In this document: piece by piece, positions 18,252-26,591 of the stretch
How the letters are laid out: each line of letters opens with the position of its first letter
Position numbering within the stretch: position 1 is the first letter of the stretch
From: Lentibacter sp.
GTDB taxonomy: Bacteria; Pseudomonadota; Alphaproteobacteria; Rhodobacterales; Rhodobacteraceae
Reading direction: 5' to 3'
Length of the DNA: 64,000 nt
Assembly: GCA_016744435.1 (NCBI GenBank)
Contig: JADGEJ010000008.1
Location: forward strand, 1 to 64,000
Translations under genes and position numbers: made by a program
The notes under the pieces: model-generated
Database searches by the model: none
What the model was told of the DNA's origin: nothing
What the model saw: the letters and a program-made list of their open reading frames with translations, nothing else

Positions 18252-19220
18252 ATGCGCCTGAGACTCGTTCCTCAAGACACGAATTGGGATTTCTTTTCGC
18301 GGCCTAAGCTCTGGCTTGGTATTTCAGCACTGCTGATGGTGTTGTCGTTTGCCAGCTTCATGACACAAGGGCTGAACTACGGCATCGACTTTAAGGGCGG
18401 CACGACCATCCGCACCGATAGCGCCGTTGAGCTTGACGTGGCCGCGTATCGCGACGCGATTGAGCCGCTTGAGCTGGGAGATGTGACCATTACCGAAGTG
18501 TTTGACCCGTCTTTTGACGTTGACCAGCACGTTGCGATGATCCGAATTCAGGCCCAAGAGGGCGAAGAGGCAGTTACCAGCGATGTCGTTGAAAAAGTGG
18601 AAGTCGCGCTTGCGACAGTCGCGCCTGACGTTACCTTTTCCTCAGTTGAAAGTGTTGGCCCGACAGTGTCGGGCGAGCTTATTCAGACTGCAGTTCTTGC
18701 TGTATTGCTCGCGATCAGCGCGGTTTTGATCTACATCTGGCTGCGCTTTGAGTGGCAGTTTGCTGTTGGCGCTGTGGCGGCACTTGTGCACGATGTGTTG
18801 CTTACGATCGGCGTGTTTTCAGTGGTTCAGATCAGGTTTGATCTGGCCATTATCGCGGCGCTGCTGACGATTGTTGGCTACTCGCTCAACGACACTGTGG
18901 TGGTGTTTGACAGGGTTCGCGAAAACCTGCGCCGCTTTAAGAAGAAGCCTTTGAGCGAGGTTCTCAACCTTTCGATTAACGAAACACTGAGCCGTACTGT
19001 CATGACGTCTGTAACCACGCTTTTGGCGCTGATCGCGCTGTTTGTGCTTGGTGGCGACACCATTCGCGGCTTTGTTTTCGCGATGATCTGGGGCGTCGTC
19101 ATCGGCACATATTCATCGGTATTCGTGGCTTCAACAATCTTGCTCTGGCTCGGCGTGAAACGCGACTGGACAAAGCCTGACAGCACAACGGGCAACCAGT
19201 TTGCCAACGTAGATGCCTGA
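18252..19220 (+). CDS. secF: Protein translocase subunit SecF
   Basis: This 322-residue partner of SecD opens with RLRLVPQDTNWDFFSRPKLW and a membrane helix, then the NYGIDFKGGTTI motif typical of SecF. Later come the membrane motifs YSLNDTVVVFDRVRENLRR and NETLSRTVMTS. The ATG follows a strong GGAGG site that overlaps the end of secD. The last 8 bp overlap the start of the next gene (tauE-like), which implies translational coupling. Confidence 0.96.
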   Translation: MRLRLVPQDTNWDFFSRPKLWLGISALLMVLSFASFMTQGLNYGIDFKGGTTIRTDSAVELDVAAYRDAIEPLELGDVTITEVFDPSFDVDQHVAMIRIQAQEGEEAVTSDVVEKVEVALATVAPDVTFSSVESVGPTVSGELIQTAVLAVLLAISAVLIYIWLRFEWQFAVGAVAALVHDVLLTIGVFSVVQIRFDLAIIAALLTIVGYSLNDTVVVFDRVRENLRRFKKKPLSEVLNLSINETLSRTVMTSVTTLLALIALFVLGGDTIRGFVFAMIWGVVIGTYSSVFVASTILLWLGVKRDWTKPDSTTGNQFANVDA

Positions 19221-19965
19221 AGCATTGAGCACAGCGCTAGGCCACGATGGCCTGCTCTGGCTTTTGCTAACAGTCTTTGTCGCAGGCATGGTGCGCGGCT
19301 TTTCCGGATTCGGCACCGCGATGATCTTTCTACCAGTCGCCGCCAAGTTTATGGAGCCGGTCTGGGCGCTCATTTGCCTGACGGTCATGGACATTTTCGG
19401 CCCCATCCCCTTGTTGCGCAAAGCTTGGCAAGCGGGCGAGCCGCGTGATGTGGCACGGCTTGGAGTTGCCACGCTGCTGTGTCTGCCGCTTGGCCTTGCG
19501 CTGTTGTTTGCCGTGCCTGCTGAGGTCTTCCGCTATGCTGTGTCGGCGCTGGCCGTTCTCGTGCCTGTCTTGCTGGTCGCAGGCTTTCGCTATCGCGGGG
19601 CGATGAGCCCGCCTGTCATGTACGGCGCGGGCGCGCTTGCGGGCATCACGGGCGGGGCTGCGGGCTTGCCGGGGCCGCCCGTTGTGCTGCTATATGCGGC
19701 GAGCACCAAGCCTGTCAGCATCATGCGCGCCAACACGATGATGTATTTGTTTGCCTTTGACATTATGTTGCTTGGCTGGCTGGCTCTGAAAGGGCGGCTT
19801 GAGGCAGTGCCGATCTGGCTTGGCCTCCTTTTCCTTGTGCCAGCCGCTTTGGGCAACATAACAGGGGCCGCGATATTTGACCCGAGCCGCGAGAAAGTTT
19901 ACCGCATGGTGGCCTATGCTGTTGTGTTCACCGCTGCTGTCACCAGCTTGCCGATCTGGGAGTAA
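19213..19965 (+). CDS. TauE/SafE family membrane transporter
   Basis: This 250-residue polytopic protein has about eight hydrophobic helices and the TauE/SafE family repeats, seen as GMVRGFSGFGTAMIFLP in the first half and GAGALAGITGGAAGLPGPP in the second. Family members export sulfite, sulfoacetate or other small anions, but substrates are poorly predictable. It overlaps secF by 8 bp and is followed 5 bp later by the Mth938-like gene. It therefore belongs transcriptionally to the sec-ccm run; a role in cytochrome or protein export is not evident. Confidence 0.85.
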   Translation: MPEALSTALGHDGLLWLLLTVFVAGMVRGFSGFGTAMIFLPVAAKFMEPVWALICLTVMDIFGPIPLLRKAWQAGEPRDVARLGVATLLCLPLGLALLFAVPAEVFRYAVSALAVLVPVLLVAGFRYRGAMSPPVMYGAGALAGITGGAAGLPGPPVVLLYAASTKPVSIMRANTMMYLFAFDIMLLGWLALKGRLEAVPIWLGLLFLVPAALGNITGAAIFDPSREKVYRMVAYAVVFTAAVTSLPIWE

Positions 19966-19970
19966 GAGAT

Positions 19971-20324
19971 ATGAAACTGACCGAAATGCACTTTGCGGGC
20001 GCGCAGCCAGTTGACGCTTACGGGCCGGGTTTTTTCCGCGTGCAGGGCGAAAAGATCGAAGGTGCGATGCTGATCACCGCGACGGGCTTGAGCGAGTGGG
20101 GCGGCTTTGAAGATGGCACAGCTTTGCTGGCATTGGCGGGCGAGGTGGATGTGATCCTCGTCGGCACAGGCGTTGAAATTGCGCATTTGCCACCGGCTTT
20201 GCGCCGCGAAGTTGAAGCCGCAGGCATGGGGGTCGAAGTGATGAACTCGCCAGCCGCTTGCCGCACTTACAATGTTCTTGTAGCCGAGGGCCGACGGGTG
20301 GCTCTTGCTGCCCTGACGGTGTGA
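19971..20324 (+). CDS. Mth938-like (DUF498) domain protein
   Basis: This 117-residue small protein matches the Mth938/DUF498 family, which includes the mitochondrial complex I assembly factor NDUFAF3. Recognisable motifs are [20 protein letters not shown], the [13 protein letters not shown] strand-turn and the [22 protein letters not shown]-terminal motif (given here in part). In alphaproteobacteria it often sits beside secDF, as here. The biochemical function is unresolved. Its stop codon nearly touches the ccmA start (GTGATCGCGATG), so it is coupled to the heme-export genes. Confidence 0.85.
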   Translation: MKLTEMHFAGAQPVDAYGPGFFRVQGEKIEGAMLITATGLSEWGGFEDGTALLALAGEVDVILVGTGVEIAHLPPALRREVEAAGMGVEVMNSPAACRTYNVLVAEGRRVALAALTV

Positions 20325-20329
20325 TCGCG

Positions 20330-20947
20330 ATGGAGCTACGTGTTGATAACCTGACCGTTGCCAGAGGCGGTTTGCCCGTTTTGGAAGGCGTGAGCTTTGC
20401 GCTGACTGCGGGCCGCGCGCTGGTTTTGCGGGGCCCAAACGGCTGTGGCAAAACCACGCTTTTGCGCACCATCGCAGGGCTGCAACCTGCGCCTGTTGGT
20501 GAGATCAGCCTTGACCGAGAAGCGATGGCCTATGGCGCACATGCTGACGGGCTGAAGGCGACGCTGACAGTGGAAGAAAACCTCACGTTCTGGGCGCAGG
20601 CGTTTGGCACAGACCAAGTCGAAGCGGCGATCGCGAGCTTTAACCTTGATGAGTTGCGCACACGCACGGCAGGCACCTTGTCAGCCGGGCAAAAGCGCCG
20701 CTTGGGCCTTGCACGGCTGATGGTGACGGGGCGGCCTGTCTGGATACTTGATGAGCCGACTGTCTCGCTTGATGCTTGGTCGGTGAAGCTGTTCGCAGAC
20801 GTGGTGCGCGAGCATCTGAAAGCCGGCGGCATGGCGCTATTGGCAACACACATTGACCTTGGGCTTGAAGAGGCCGACGAGCTTGAGCTTGAGCCTTTCA
20901 AGGCGGTTTCGAGCCTCGGCGATAGCTTTGATGAGGCCTTCCTGTGA
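20330..20947 (+). CDS. ccmA: Heme exporter ATP-binding protein CcmA
   Basis: This 205-residue ABC ATPase has Walker [10 protein letters not shown] at residues 35-43, signature LSAGQKRR and Walker [13 protein letters not shown]. With CcmB it forms the ABC module that releases heme-loaded CcmE from CcmCD during cytochrome c maturation (System I). I place the start at the ATG at 20330. A GTG nine bases earlier overlaps the previous stop and is an alternative. It overlaps ccmB by 4 bp and opens the ccmABCDG cluster. Confidence 0.94.
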   Translation: MELRVDNLTVARGGLPVLEGVSFALTAGRALVLRGPNGCGKTTLLRTIAGLQPAPVGEISLDREAMAYGAHADGLKATLTVEENLTFWAQAFGTDQVEAAIASFNLDELRTRTAGTLSAGQKRRLGLARLMVTGRPVWILDEPTVSLDAWSVKLFADVVREHLKAGGMALLATHIDLGLEEADELELEPFKAVSSLGDSFDEAFL

Positions 20948-21600
20948 TAGCTTTGCTCACACGTGATCTACGTCTCGCCATGCGGGCAGGGGGCGGCTTT
21001 GGCCTTGGGCTGTCGTTCTTTCTGATCGTGGTTGTCTTGGTCCCATTTGGCGTTGGGCCGGAAACCGCGCTGTTGAGCAAGATCGCCCCCGGCGTGCTTT
21101 GGGTCGCTGCGCTGCTTGCGTGTTTGCTCTCGCTTGATCGCATTTTTGCGCTCGACTTTGAAGATGGCTCGCTTGATCTGCTGGCGACGTCGCCACTGCC
21201 GCTAGAAGGCGTGGCCGCTGTGAAGGCCTTGGCGCATTGGCTGACAACGGGCCTACCGCTTGTTTTGGCCGCACCCGTGTTGGGCCTGCTGATGAGCCTG
21301 CCTGCATCGGGCTTTGGCCCTATCGTGCTGTCGCTCTTGTTTGGCACGCCTGCGCTGTCGGTGATCGGCGCATTTGGTGCAGCGCTGACAGTGGGCATCA
21401 AACGTGGCGGCTTGCTGCTTAGCTTGCTGGTGCTGCCACTTTACATGCCAACGTTGATTTTTGGTGCCGAAGTTGCGCGCCGCGGGGCCGAGGGGCAAGA
21501 CTATATGACACCTCTTTTGATGCTCGCAGGCATAAGCGCAGCCACGCTGGCACTGTTGCCTTTTGCCAGTGCTACGGTGCTCAGGGTGAACTTGCGATAA
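20944..21600 (+). CDS. ccmB: Heme exporter membrane subunit CcmB
   Basis: The 218-residue membrane protein has six predicted helices. Its N-terminal [19 protein letters not shown], the central [16 protein letters not shown] and the [19 protein letters not shown] stretch (in part) are hallmarks of CcmB. It pairs with CcmA in the cytochrome c maturation ABC complex. The start is GTG at 20944, within the 4-bp overlap with ccmA. A 69-bp gap separates it from ccmC. Confidence 0.94.
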   Translation: MIALLTRDLRLAMRAGGGFGLGLSFFLIVVVLVPFGVGPETALLSKIAPGVLWVAALLACLLSLDRIFALDFEDGSLDLLATSPLPLEGVAAVKALAHWLTTGLPLVLAAPVLGLLMSLPASGFGPIVLSLLFGTPALSVIGAFGAALTVGIKRGGLLLSLLVLPLYMPTLIFGAEVARRGAEGQDYMTPLLMLAGISAATLALLPFASATVLRVNLR

Positions 21601-21669
21601 TGTGACAAGGTATCGCTGGCATTTGCCGTTAAATTCAGGCAATGGAATGTGGGGAAGAGGAGAGGTTTC

Positions 21670-22401
21670 ATGGCGTCGTTTTGGGAATATGCAAACCCAC
21701 TGAAATTCATGCGCACCACGGAGCGGATTTTTCCGTTTGTCACATGGGCAGCCGTTGTCTGCTTCCTCGGCGGGCTGATCTGGGGTTTTTTCTTTACGCC
21801 TGATGACTACCGCCAAGGCTCGACTGTGAAGATTTTCTATATCCATGTGCCAAGTGCTATGATGGCGATCAACATCTGGGTGATGATGCTTGTCACCTCG
21901 CTTGTCTGGATCGTGCGTCGCCACCACGTGAGTGCTTTGGCCGCGCGGGCTGCTGCGCCAGTTGGGGCCGTCATGACGCTGGTTGCGCTTTTCACCGGAG
22001 CGATCTGGGGCCAGCCGATGTGGGGCACTTGGTGGGCGTGGGATCCGCGGCTTACATCATTCCTCATTCTGTTTCTGTTTTACCTTGGTTATATGGCGCT
22101 CTGGGCGGCGATCGACGATGACGATACGGCGGCTGATCTGACATCAGTGCTTTGTCTTGTGGGCTCGGTTTTCGCATTGCTCAGCCGATATGCTGTTAAC
22201 TTTTGGAACCAAGGGTTGCATCAAGCGGCGTCACTGTCGCTGGACAAGGAAGAGAACGTCGCTGACGTGTTCTGGTATCCGGCGCTTGTCTGTATCGCGG
22301 GCTTTGTGCTGTTGTTTGTCGCGCTGGTGATTATCCGCACCAATACTGAAATCAGAGCCCGCCGCATGCGCGCGCTCTTGGCACGGGAGCGCCAAGCATG
22401 A
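21670..22401 (+). CDS. ccmC: Heme export protein CcmC
   Basis: This 243-residue polytopic protein has the tryptophan-rich WWD heme-handling motif (QPMWGTWWAWDPRLTS) and the conserved His residues of CcmC. It delivers heme to CcmE on the periplasmic face. The ATG at 21670 follows GAAGAGGAGAGG, an excellent ribosome site, and begins MASFWEYANPLKF. The stop overlaps the ccmD start (ATGA), keeping ccmC-ccmD coupled. Confidence 0.95.
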   Translation: MASFWEYANPLKFMRTTERIFPFVTWAAVVCFLGGLIWGFFFTPDDYRQGSTVKIFYIHVPSAMMAINIWVMMLVTSLVWIVRRHHVSALAARAAAPVGAVMTLVALFTGAIWGQPMWGTWWAWDPRLTSFLILFLFYLGYMALWAAIDDDDTAADLTSVLCLVGSVFALLSRYAVNFWNQGLHQAASLSLDKEENVADVFWYPALVCIAGFVLLFVALVIIRTNTEIRARRMRALLARERQA

Positions 22402-22556
22402 TGCCTGATCTGGGAAAATACGCTGCTGAGGTATTGTCAGCCTATGCCGTATCACTGACGCTGATTTTTGGCATCATTTGGCTAAGCCTTGCTCGTGCAC
22501 GCCGTGTAAAAGCAGAGCTTGCCGAAGTTGAAGCACGGAGACAGAAAGATGCCTAA
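22398..22556 (+). CDS. ccmD: Heme exporter protein CcmD
   Basis: This is a 52-codon gene fitted exactly between ccmC and ccmG. Translation gives MMPDLGKYAAEVLSAYAVS, then a membrane helix (LTLIFGIIWLSLARARRV) and a charged, Glu/Arg-rich C-terminal tail. The PDLGKYAxxVLxAY start and positive residues after the helix are typical of CcmD, which stabilises CcmC and helps release holo-CcmE. It overlaps ccmC by 4 bp at the 5' end and ccmG by 8 bp at the 3' end. Confidence 0.93.
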   Translation: MMPDLGKYAAEVLSAYAVSLTLIFGIIWLSLARARRVKAELAEVEARRQKDA

Positions 22557-23088
22557 GATTTCGCCCATGATGCTGGCCCCTCCGCTTATTTTTGCGGGCT
22601 TTATTGCCTTGGTTGGCGTTGGCCTGTTTCGCCCCGACAAAGAAGCCTTGCCTTCGACGATGGAAGGGCGGGCGGCTCCAGAGGTGGTTGTTGCCCGATT
22701 GGGCGACAAACCGCTACTTGATGACGCGATGTTGCGTGCTGATGGCGTAAAGCTGGTTAACTTTTGGGCAAGCTGGTGTGCGCCATGCCGCGTTGAACAC
22801 CCGCATTTGGAGGCCTTTGCTGCTGAGGGCGTGCCGATCTACGGCGTGAACTACAAAGATAAGCCCGCCAATGCGCTCAAGTTTTTGCGTGAATTGGGCG
22901 ACCCCTACAAAGCCCTCGGCGCTGACACCGAAGGCAAGATGGCGCTTAACTGGGGCGTTTACGGCGTGCCGGAAACCTACGTGATTGACGGCGATGGCAC
23001 AGTCATTTTGCGCCACGCCGGGCCGATCACGCAGCGCGTTATTGACAGCACGATCCGCCCCGCAATCGAGAAGGCGCGCGGCCAGTAA
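22549..23088 (+). CDS. ccmG: Thiol:disulfide interchange protein CcmG (DsbE)
   Basis: This 179-residue membrane-anchored thioredoxin has an N-terminal helix at about residues 8-26. The thioredoxin fold carries the active site WCAPC (Cys77 and Cys80) preceded by NFWAS. The GVYGVPETYVIDGDG motif contains the cis-Pro typical of DsbE/CcmG. It reduces apocytochrome c cysteines in the periplasm before heme ligation. The ATG at 22549 lies inside the end of ccmD. CcmE, CcmF and CcmH are not encoded in the window. Confidence 0.94.
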   Translation: MPKISPMMLAPPLIFAGFIALVGVGLFRPDKEALPSTMEGRAAPEVVVARLGDKPLLDDAMLRADGVKLVNFWASWCAPCRVEHPHLEAFAAEGVPIYGVNYKDKPANALKFLRELGDPYKALGADTEGKMALNWGVYGVPETYVIDGDGTVILRHAGPITQRVIDSTIRPAIEKARGQ

Positions 23089-23092
23089 GGCC

Positions 23093-23640
23093 CTAGGCAA
23101 GCACTGTTTCGATATGGTTTGCGCGCTCAAGGGTGCGATGCACAGGGCACTTGTCGGCAATCTCCAAAAGCTTGGTGCGTTGCTCTTCTGATAGCTCGCC
23201 CTCAAGGGTGATCTCACGGCGAAAACTGTCGATCTTGTCGCCCTTGCTGGCCGCGTCTTGCGCGTGCACTTTGTTGTGGCTCACATCGACACTCACATGA
23301 TCAAGCGGCCAGCCTTTGCGGCGGGCATACATTCGGATTGTCATCGAGGTGCAGGCCCCAAGCCCGTGTCGGCGAGGGCCTGTGCGGCGGCCTTGTGGTC
23401 ATCCAGATTGGTGGAGAAGTTGGTGTTGGCAAACGCGCCTTCCGAATGGCCAAGCCCCGTGAAGTCAAACCGCAGCACCGTGATGCGCTTGGCGGGGGGA
23501 TGCCCTTGGAGCAAGTGAAGCAATGCGCAAACAGTGCCGTAGCCAAGTGTGGGCCAGCGGGCATGTCAAGCCCGCGCGGCCAACTTGTGGCCGTCGTGAC
23601 CTGTGAACGTGAAGCGGGTTGCGGGCTCCTCGGGATTGGC
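23093..23640 (-). pseudogene. Decayed bifunctional alpha/beta-hydrolase-OsmC gene
   Basis: Only the last 83 codons (23344 to 23093) read cleanly, as an OsmC C terminus ([30 protein letters not shown], in part). In-frame sequence continues upstream as GLGACTSM and then breaks. Further upstream are pieces of the alpha/beta-hydrolase half in other frames: [32 protein letters not shown] and [18 protein letters not shown]. Intact family members are about 400 residues. An extra base near 23570, a slip at the G-run at 23494-23499, and a large internal deletion joining near 23355-23365 explain all the breaks. The OsmC remnant could still be translated from the ATG at 23344 but would lack half of its fold. 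Confidence 0.82.
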
Positions 23641-23696
23641 ACGAGTGTGGTCGTATTGAGCGAGGCTGCCAAGGTGTGTTACAGTGCTCTCGCGCG

Positions 23697-24515
23697 ATGG
23701 TGATTATTGATTGCCGATGGACTGCTCGTTTTAGGCGAGCCGCGCTCAATTTGGCTCTGGGGCGTCATTTGGATATTAGAACGAATGATATTGTCGATAT
23801 TATCGACCGCTTGGCACAAAGCGGCGGGCCGGATGCTGTTTGGGAAACCGCGCTAGAGATTGGCCGCGCGTGGGGTATTGCCTCGCTCAATATGGCGAGT
23901 GTCACAGCCGAAACGGGTGAGCTGTCGTGGATGCGCAGCTCGATGTCAGAGGCGTGGTTGGGCGAGTATATGAGCCAACAGTACTACGAATGCGATCCGC
24001 TGTTGGCACTGTTTCAGGGGCAAGACACACATATGTCTGTTGGGTGCGGGCTTTTGAATAAAGCTGACGGGCACAGTGCTAAGGCAGTTGGATTAAATCA
24101 CGGGCTGCGTGACGCGGGCTATTCGGCGTTGCAGGGCTACAAGATTCTGGCTCCTGGGGCGAAGACCGGCAAGATCGTGACGTTTTGCTTTGACCAATCC
24201 GAAGTAGAAGACCTTGGGAAAGTGAAGCCAAAATGCGCGGCGGCGGCTGGGATGTTTGCGACATTTGTGCAGCCTGCCAAGTCTGCAGACCAAGCGGGAT
24301 TTGTGGCTTTGCCGCACACAGTGTTAAGCGTACGCGAGCGAGAGGTGCTTTCGTTGTTGGCAGAAGGCAAGCAATCGGCCCGCATCGCCGAGCAGCTAGG
24401 GCTGGCTGAAGTGACTGTTCATAAACATTTTTCAACGGCCAAATTGAAGCTGGGAGCAAGCACGCGGGAGCAGGCTTTGTTTGAGGCTATGCGAAGAAAT
24501 CTGATTTGGCTTTGA
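23697..24515 (+). CDS. LuxR-type regulator with autoinducer-binding domain
   Basis: The product is about 272 residues from the ATG at 23697. The start is uncertain because no clear ribosome site is visible and an internal start is possible. The N-terminal two thirds resemble the acyl-homoserine-lactone binding domain: WLGEYMSQQYYECDPLL retains the Trp, Tyr and Asp-Pro residues that contact the ligand in LuxR/TraR. The C terminus is a LuxR-type HTH (LSVREREVLSLLAEGKQSARIAEQLG and VTVHKHFSTAKLKLGAST, in part). No luxI synthase is nearby, so it may be a LuxR solo. Downstream, same strand, is a small secreted protein gene. Confidence 0.85.
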   Translation: MVIIDCRWTARFRRAALNLALGRHLDIRTNDIVDIIDRLAQSGGPDAVWETALEIGRAWGIASLNMASVTAETGELSWMRSSMSEAWLGEYMSQQYYECDPLLALFQGQDTHMSVGCGLLNKADGHSAKAVGLNHGLRDAGYSALQGYKILAPGAKTGKIVTFCFDQSEVEDLGKVKPKCAAAAGMFATFVQPAKSADQAGFVALPHTVLSVREREVLSLLAEGKQSARIAEQLGLAEVTVHKHFSTAKLKLGASTREQALFEAMRRNLIWL

Positions 24516-24597
24516 GGGCGGGTATCAAAATTCATACTTGTAAAATGCGCTTGGGTGCCGCCTACTTGCCTTGATTTTTGAAGCAGGAGAACTCAAA

Positions 24598-25086
24598 GTG
24601 ACCATCAAAACTATTCTGACAGCAGCGCTTTGCGGAGGGGTTTTGTTCGGCGCGACGACTGCAGCCGCCGACCCAAAGCCACGCCCAAGCAAACCCGCGA
24701 CTGGGCAAGCCGTTGCGCAGCTTTTTGCAGGAAAAACCCATGTTTGGAAGGACAACAAAGGCGGGCTCTACTACGGCGCCAAAGGCGAGGTGATTGCCTA
24801 TAGTAGTAAGCATAAAGACGCGGTCGGAGTTGGTACGTGGACCGTGAGAAAAGGGAAGTTGTGCCATAAACTGACTTGGTATGCCCCCAAAGATGGGGCG
24901 GTTGTCAGCAAAGAAAAAGATATGAAATGCGAGTTTCAGATCGTGACAGACAAAGACGGCCAGTATTGGCACAGCTGGGAGAGCGACAAAGACTTCTGGC
25001 GCGGCCCTCCGAAGGACGATAACTTCGCTAAAGGCTTCAAGTTTAAGAACAAAGCCAACAGAAACCGGAAGAAACTGGGTGTTTAA
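24598..25086 (+). CDS. Secreted DUF995-like protein
   Basis: This is a 162-residue protein with a GTG start at 24598, chosen because AGGAG sits at the right distance and the product begins with a signal peptide (cleavage likely after TTAAA near residue 23). The mature part has the pattern HVWKDNKGGLYYGAKGEVIAY, GTWTVRKGKLCHKLTW and GQYWHSWESDKDFWRG (in part). This resembles the DUF995 family of small secreted alphaproteobacterial proteins, which have no known function. Two Cys residues (in LCHK and MKCEF) could form a disulfide. It converges with dddP, overlapping its stop region by 4 bp. Confidence 0.7.
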   Translation: MTIKTILTAALCGGVLFGATTAAADPKPRPSKPATGQAVAQLFAGKTHVWKDNKGGLYYGAKGEVIAYSSKHKDAVGVGTWTVRKGKLCHKLTWYAPKDGAVVSKEKDMKCEFQIVTDKDGQYWHSWESDKDFWRGPPKDDNFAKGFKFKNKANRNRKKLGV

Positions 25087-26498
25087 ACACTCCTCCAGAT
25101 ATTTTGGATAGTTTCTGGGCCATGTGGGCGAGAGCTCTCATGGCTAAACTTGTTCAGCTTTTCCCCCATGAGCGCCGCATCAAACGGGTAGGTGGTGAGG
25201 TTTTCATAGCCGTCTTCTGTGATCAGCACCTGGTCTTCGAGCTTGATCGAGAAGGCGCCTCCGACTTCGCCGACGGCGGCTTCGACGCACATGACCATGC
25301 CGGGCTCGAGCGGGTAGTCAAACGCGCCGGGGACGGCCTTGTCGGGGTAGGCCACCAGTGGCCACTCGTCGCAAAGCCCAACACCGTGCATCAGGCAGCC
25401 GTATTTCTGGGCTTGGAACTTGCCGTCAAGCTTGTGGCACCCTGCCGTCAGTTCGGGGATGGTAACGCCCGGTTTGAGCATTTCCATGTTGGTCATGATG
25501 TGCTCGTGAGCGTGGCGCATGGCGTAGACCATGTCGTCGGTCGGCTTCTGATCCCCAACCCACCAAGTGCGCGAAATGTCGATACAGATGCCGTAGCTGC
25601 CGATCAGGTCGGTATCAAAGGCGACGATCTCGTTGTTTTGCACGATGCGTGGGCCGCACTCCTGAAACCAGGGGTTGGTGCGCTGGCCTGACGCGAGCAG
25701 GCGGGTTTCGATCCACTCACCACCACGCTTGATGTTTTCGGCGTGCAGCACGGCCCAGATGTCATCTTCTGAGGTGTTGCCAAGTGGCACGTTGGCGCGG
25801 GCGAAATCTTCCATTTTGCGCACAGAGGTTTCGCAGGCGTGGTTGGCGCAGCGCATTGCCAATATCTCATCGGGGCCCTTAACGGCGCGGGTTTTCTCGG
25901 TGACTTCTTCGCCTTCCATCACTTCAAAGCCAGCAGCTTCAAGCGAGCGCAGACCTGCGACCATGATTTTGTCGACAGCGAGGCGTTTGTTTTCGCCTGC
26001 ATGTTCGCGCATGAGGGCTGTGACTTCGCCAACAAAACTGTCAGCGTTTTGCTCGCCCTTGTCGCCGCAAGAGAAGTAGAACATGGACGCGCCAGAGCGT
26101 TGCTCGCGCACCAACGGGTTGAATTCGCTCAAGAAAGGCGAATTCTTGTAGTCCCAGATAACCATGTAGCCATCGGCGCAAACAAGCACCGCGCGGAACG
26201 GGTTGTGCGTGTTCCAAAGCTGCATGTTGGTGCTGTCGGTGGCGTAGCGGATGTTGAGCGGATCAAACATCAGGATGCCGCCATAGCCACGGTCTTGCAC
26301 CGCTTTTGTTAAGCGATCGAGGCGGAACTGGCGCATGCGGGCTAGGTTGGGCAGGGTGAGGCCTGCAGCCTCCCATTCGTCAAAAGCGAGCTGAGTTGGC
26401 CCGATCTCGACGCGGTTGTTGTCGTTGGGTGAGCCATCGCCCAGTGTTGCCCCTTTGGTCGGGTCAATCTTACGGGTCTCGCTGTAATGCTCAGTCAT
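25083..26498 (-). CDS. dddP: Dimethylsulfoniopropionate lyase DddP
   Basis: This 471-residue protein is a member of the M24 (creatinase/aminopeptidase P) fold that cleaves DMSP into dimethyl sulfide and acrylate. It closely follows the DddP sequences I recall from Roseovarius and Ruegeria: HYSETRKIDPTKGATLGD, the IRYATDSTNMQLWNTHNPFR stretch and CLMHGVGLCDEWPLVAYPD. The metal ligands of DddP are all visible: FDTD (two Asp), CIDIS (Asp), MHGVG (His), CVEAA (Glu) and KLEDQ (Glu). The ATG at 26498 follows GGAGG by 8 bp; an upstream TTG would add five residues. The enzyme is cytoplasmic. No dmdA, acuI or BCCT transporter gene is adjacent. Confidence 0.93.
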   Translation of the reverse strand: MTEHYSETRKIDPTKGATLGDGSPNDNNRVEIGPTQLAFDEWEAAGLTLPNLARMRQFRLDRLTKAVQDRGYGGILMFDPLNIRYATDSTNMQLWNTHNPFRAVLVCADGYMVIWDYKNSPFLSEFNPLVREQRSGASMFYFSCGDKGEQNADSFVGEVTALMREHAGENKRLAVDKIMVAGLRSLEAAGFEVMEGEEVTEKTRAVKGPDEILAMRCANHACETSVRKMEDFARANVPLGNTSEDDIWAVLHAENIKRGGEWIETRLLASGQRTNPWFQECGPRIVQNNEIVAFDTDLIGSYGICIDISRTWWVGDQKPTDDMVYAMRHAHEHIMTNMEMLKPGVTIPELTAGCHKLDGKFQAQKYGCLMHGVGLCDEWPLVAYPDKAVPGAFDYPLEPGMVMCVEAAVGEVGGAFSIKLEDQVLITEDGYENLTTYPFDAALMGEKLNKFSHESSRPHGPETIQNIWRSV

Positions 26499-26591
26499 GG
26501 CTTGGGCCTCCAATGTGGCCCAAGTGTTATGCTGTAGGGCCCACCCGTCTGGCCCGATTGCGACATGAAAAGCGACGGTTTCGCTGCTGTC

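Noticed and set aside
20258-20330. A longer N terminus of CcmA
   Set aside because: The extra residues come from the 3' end of the Mth938-like gene in another frame and have no family match.
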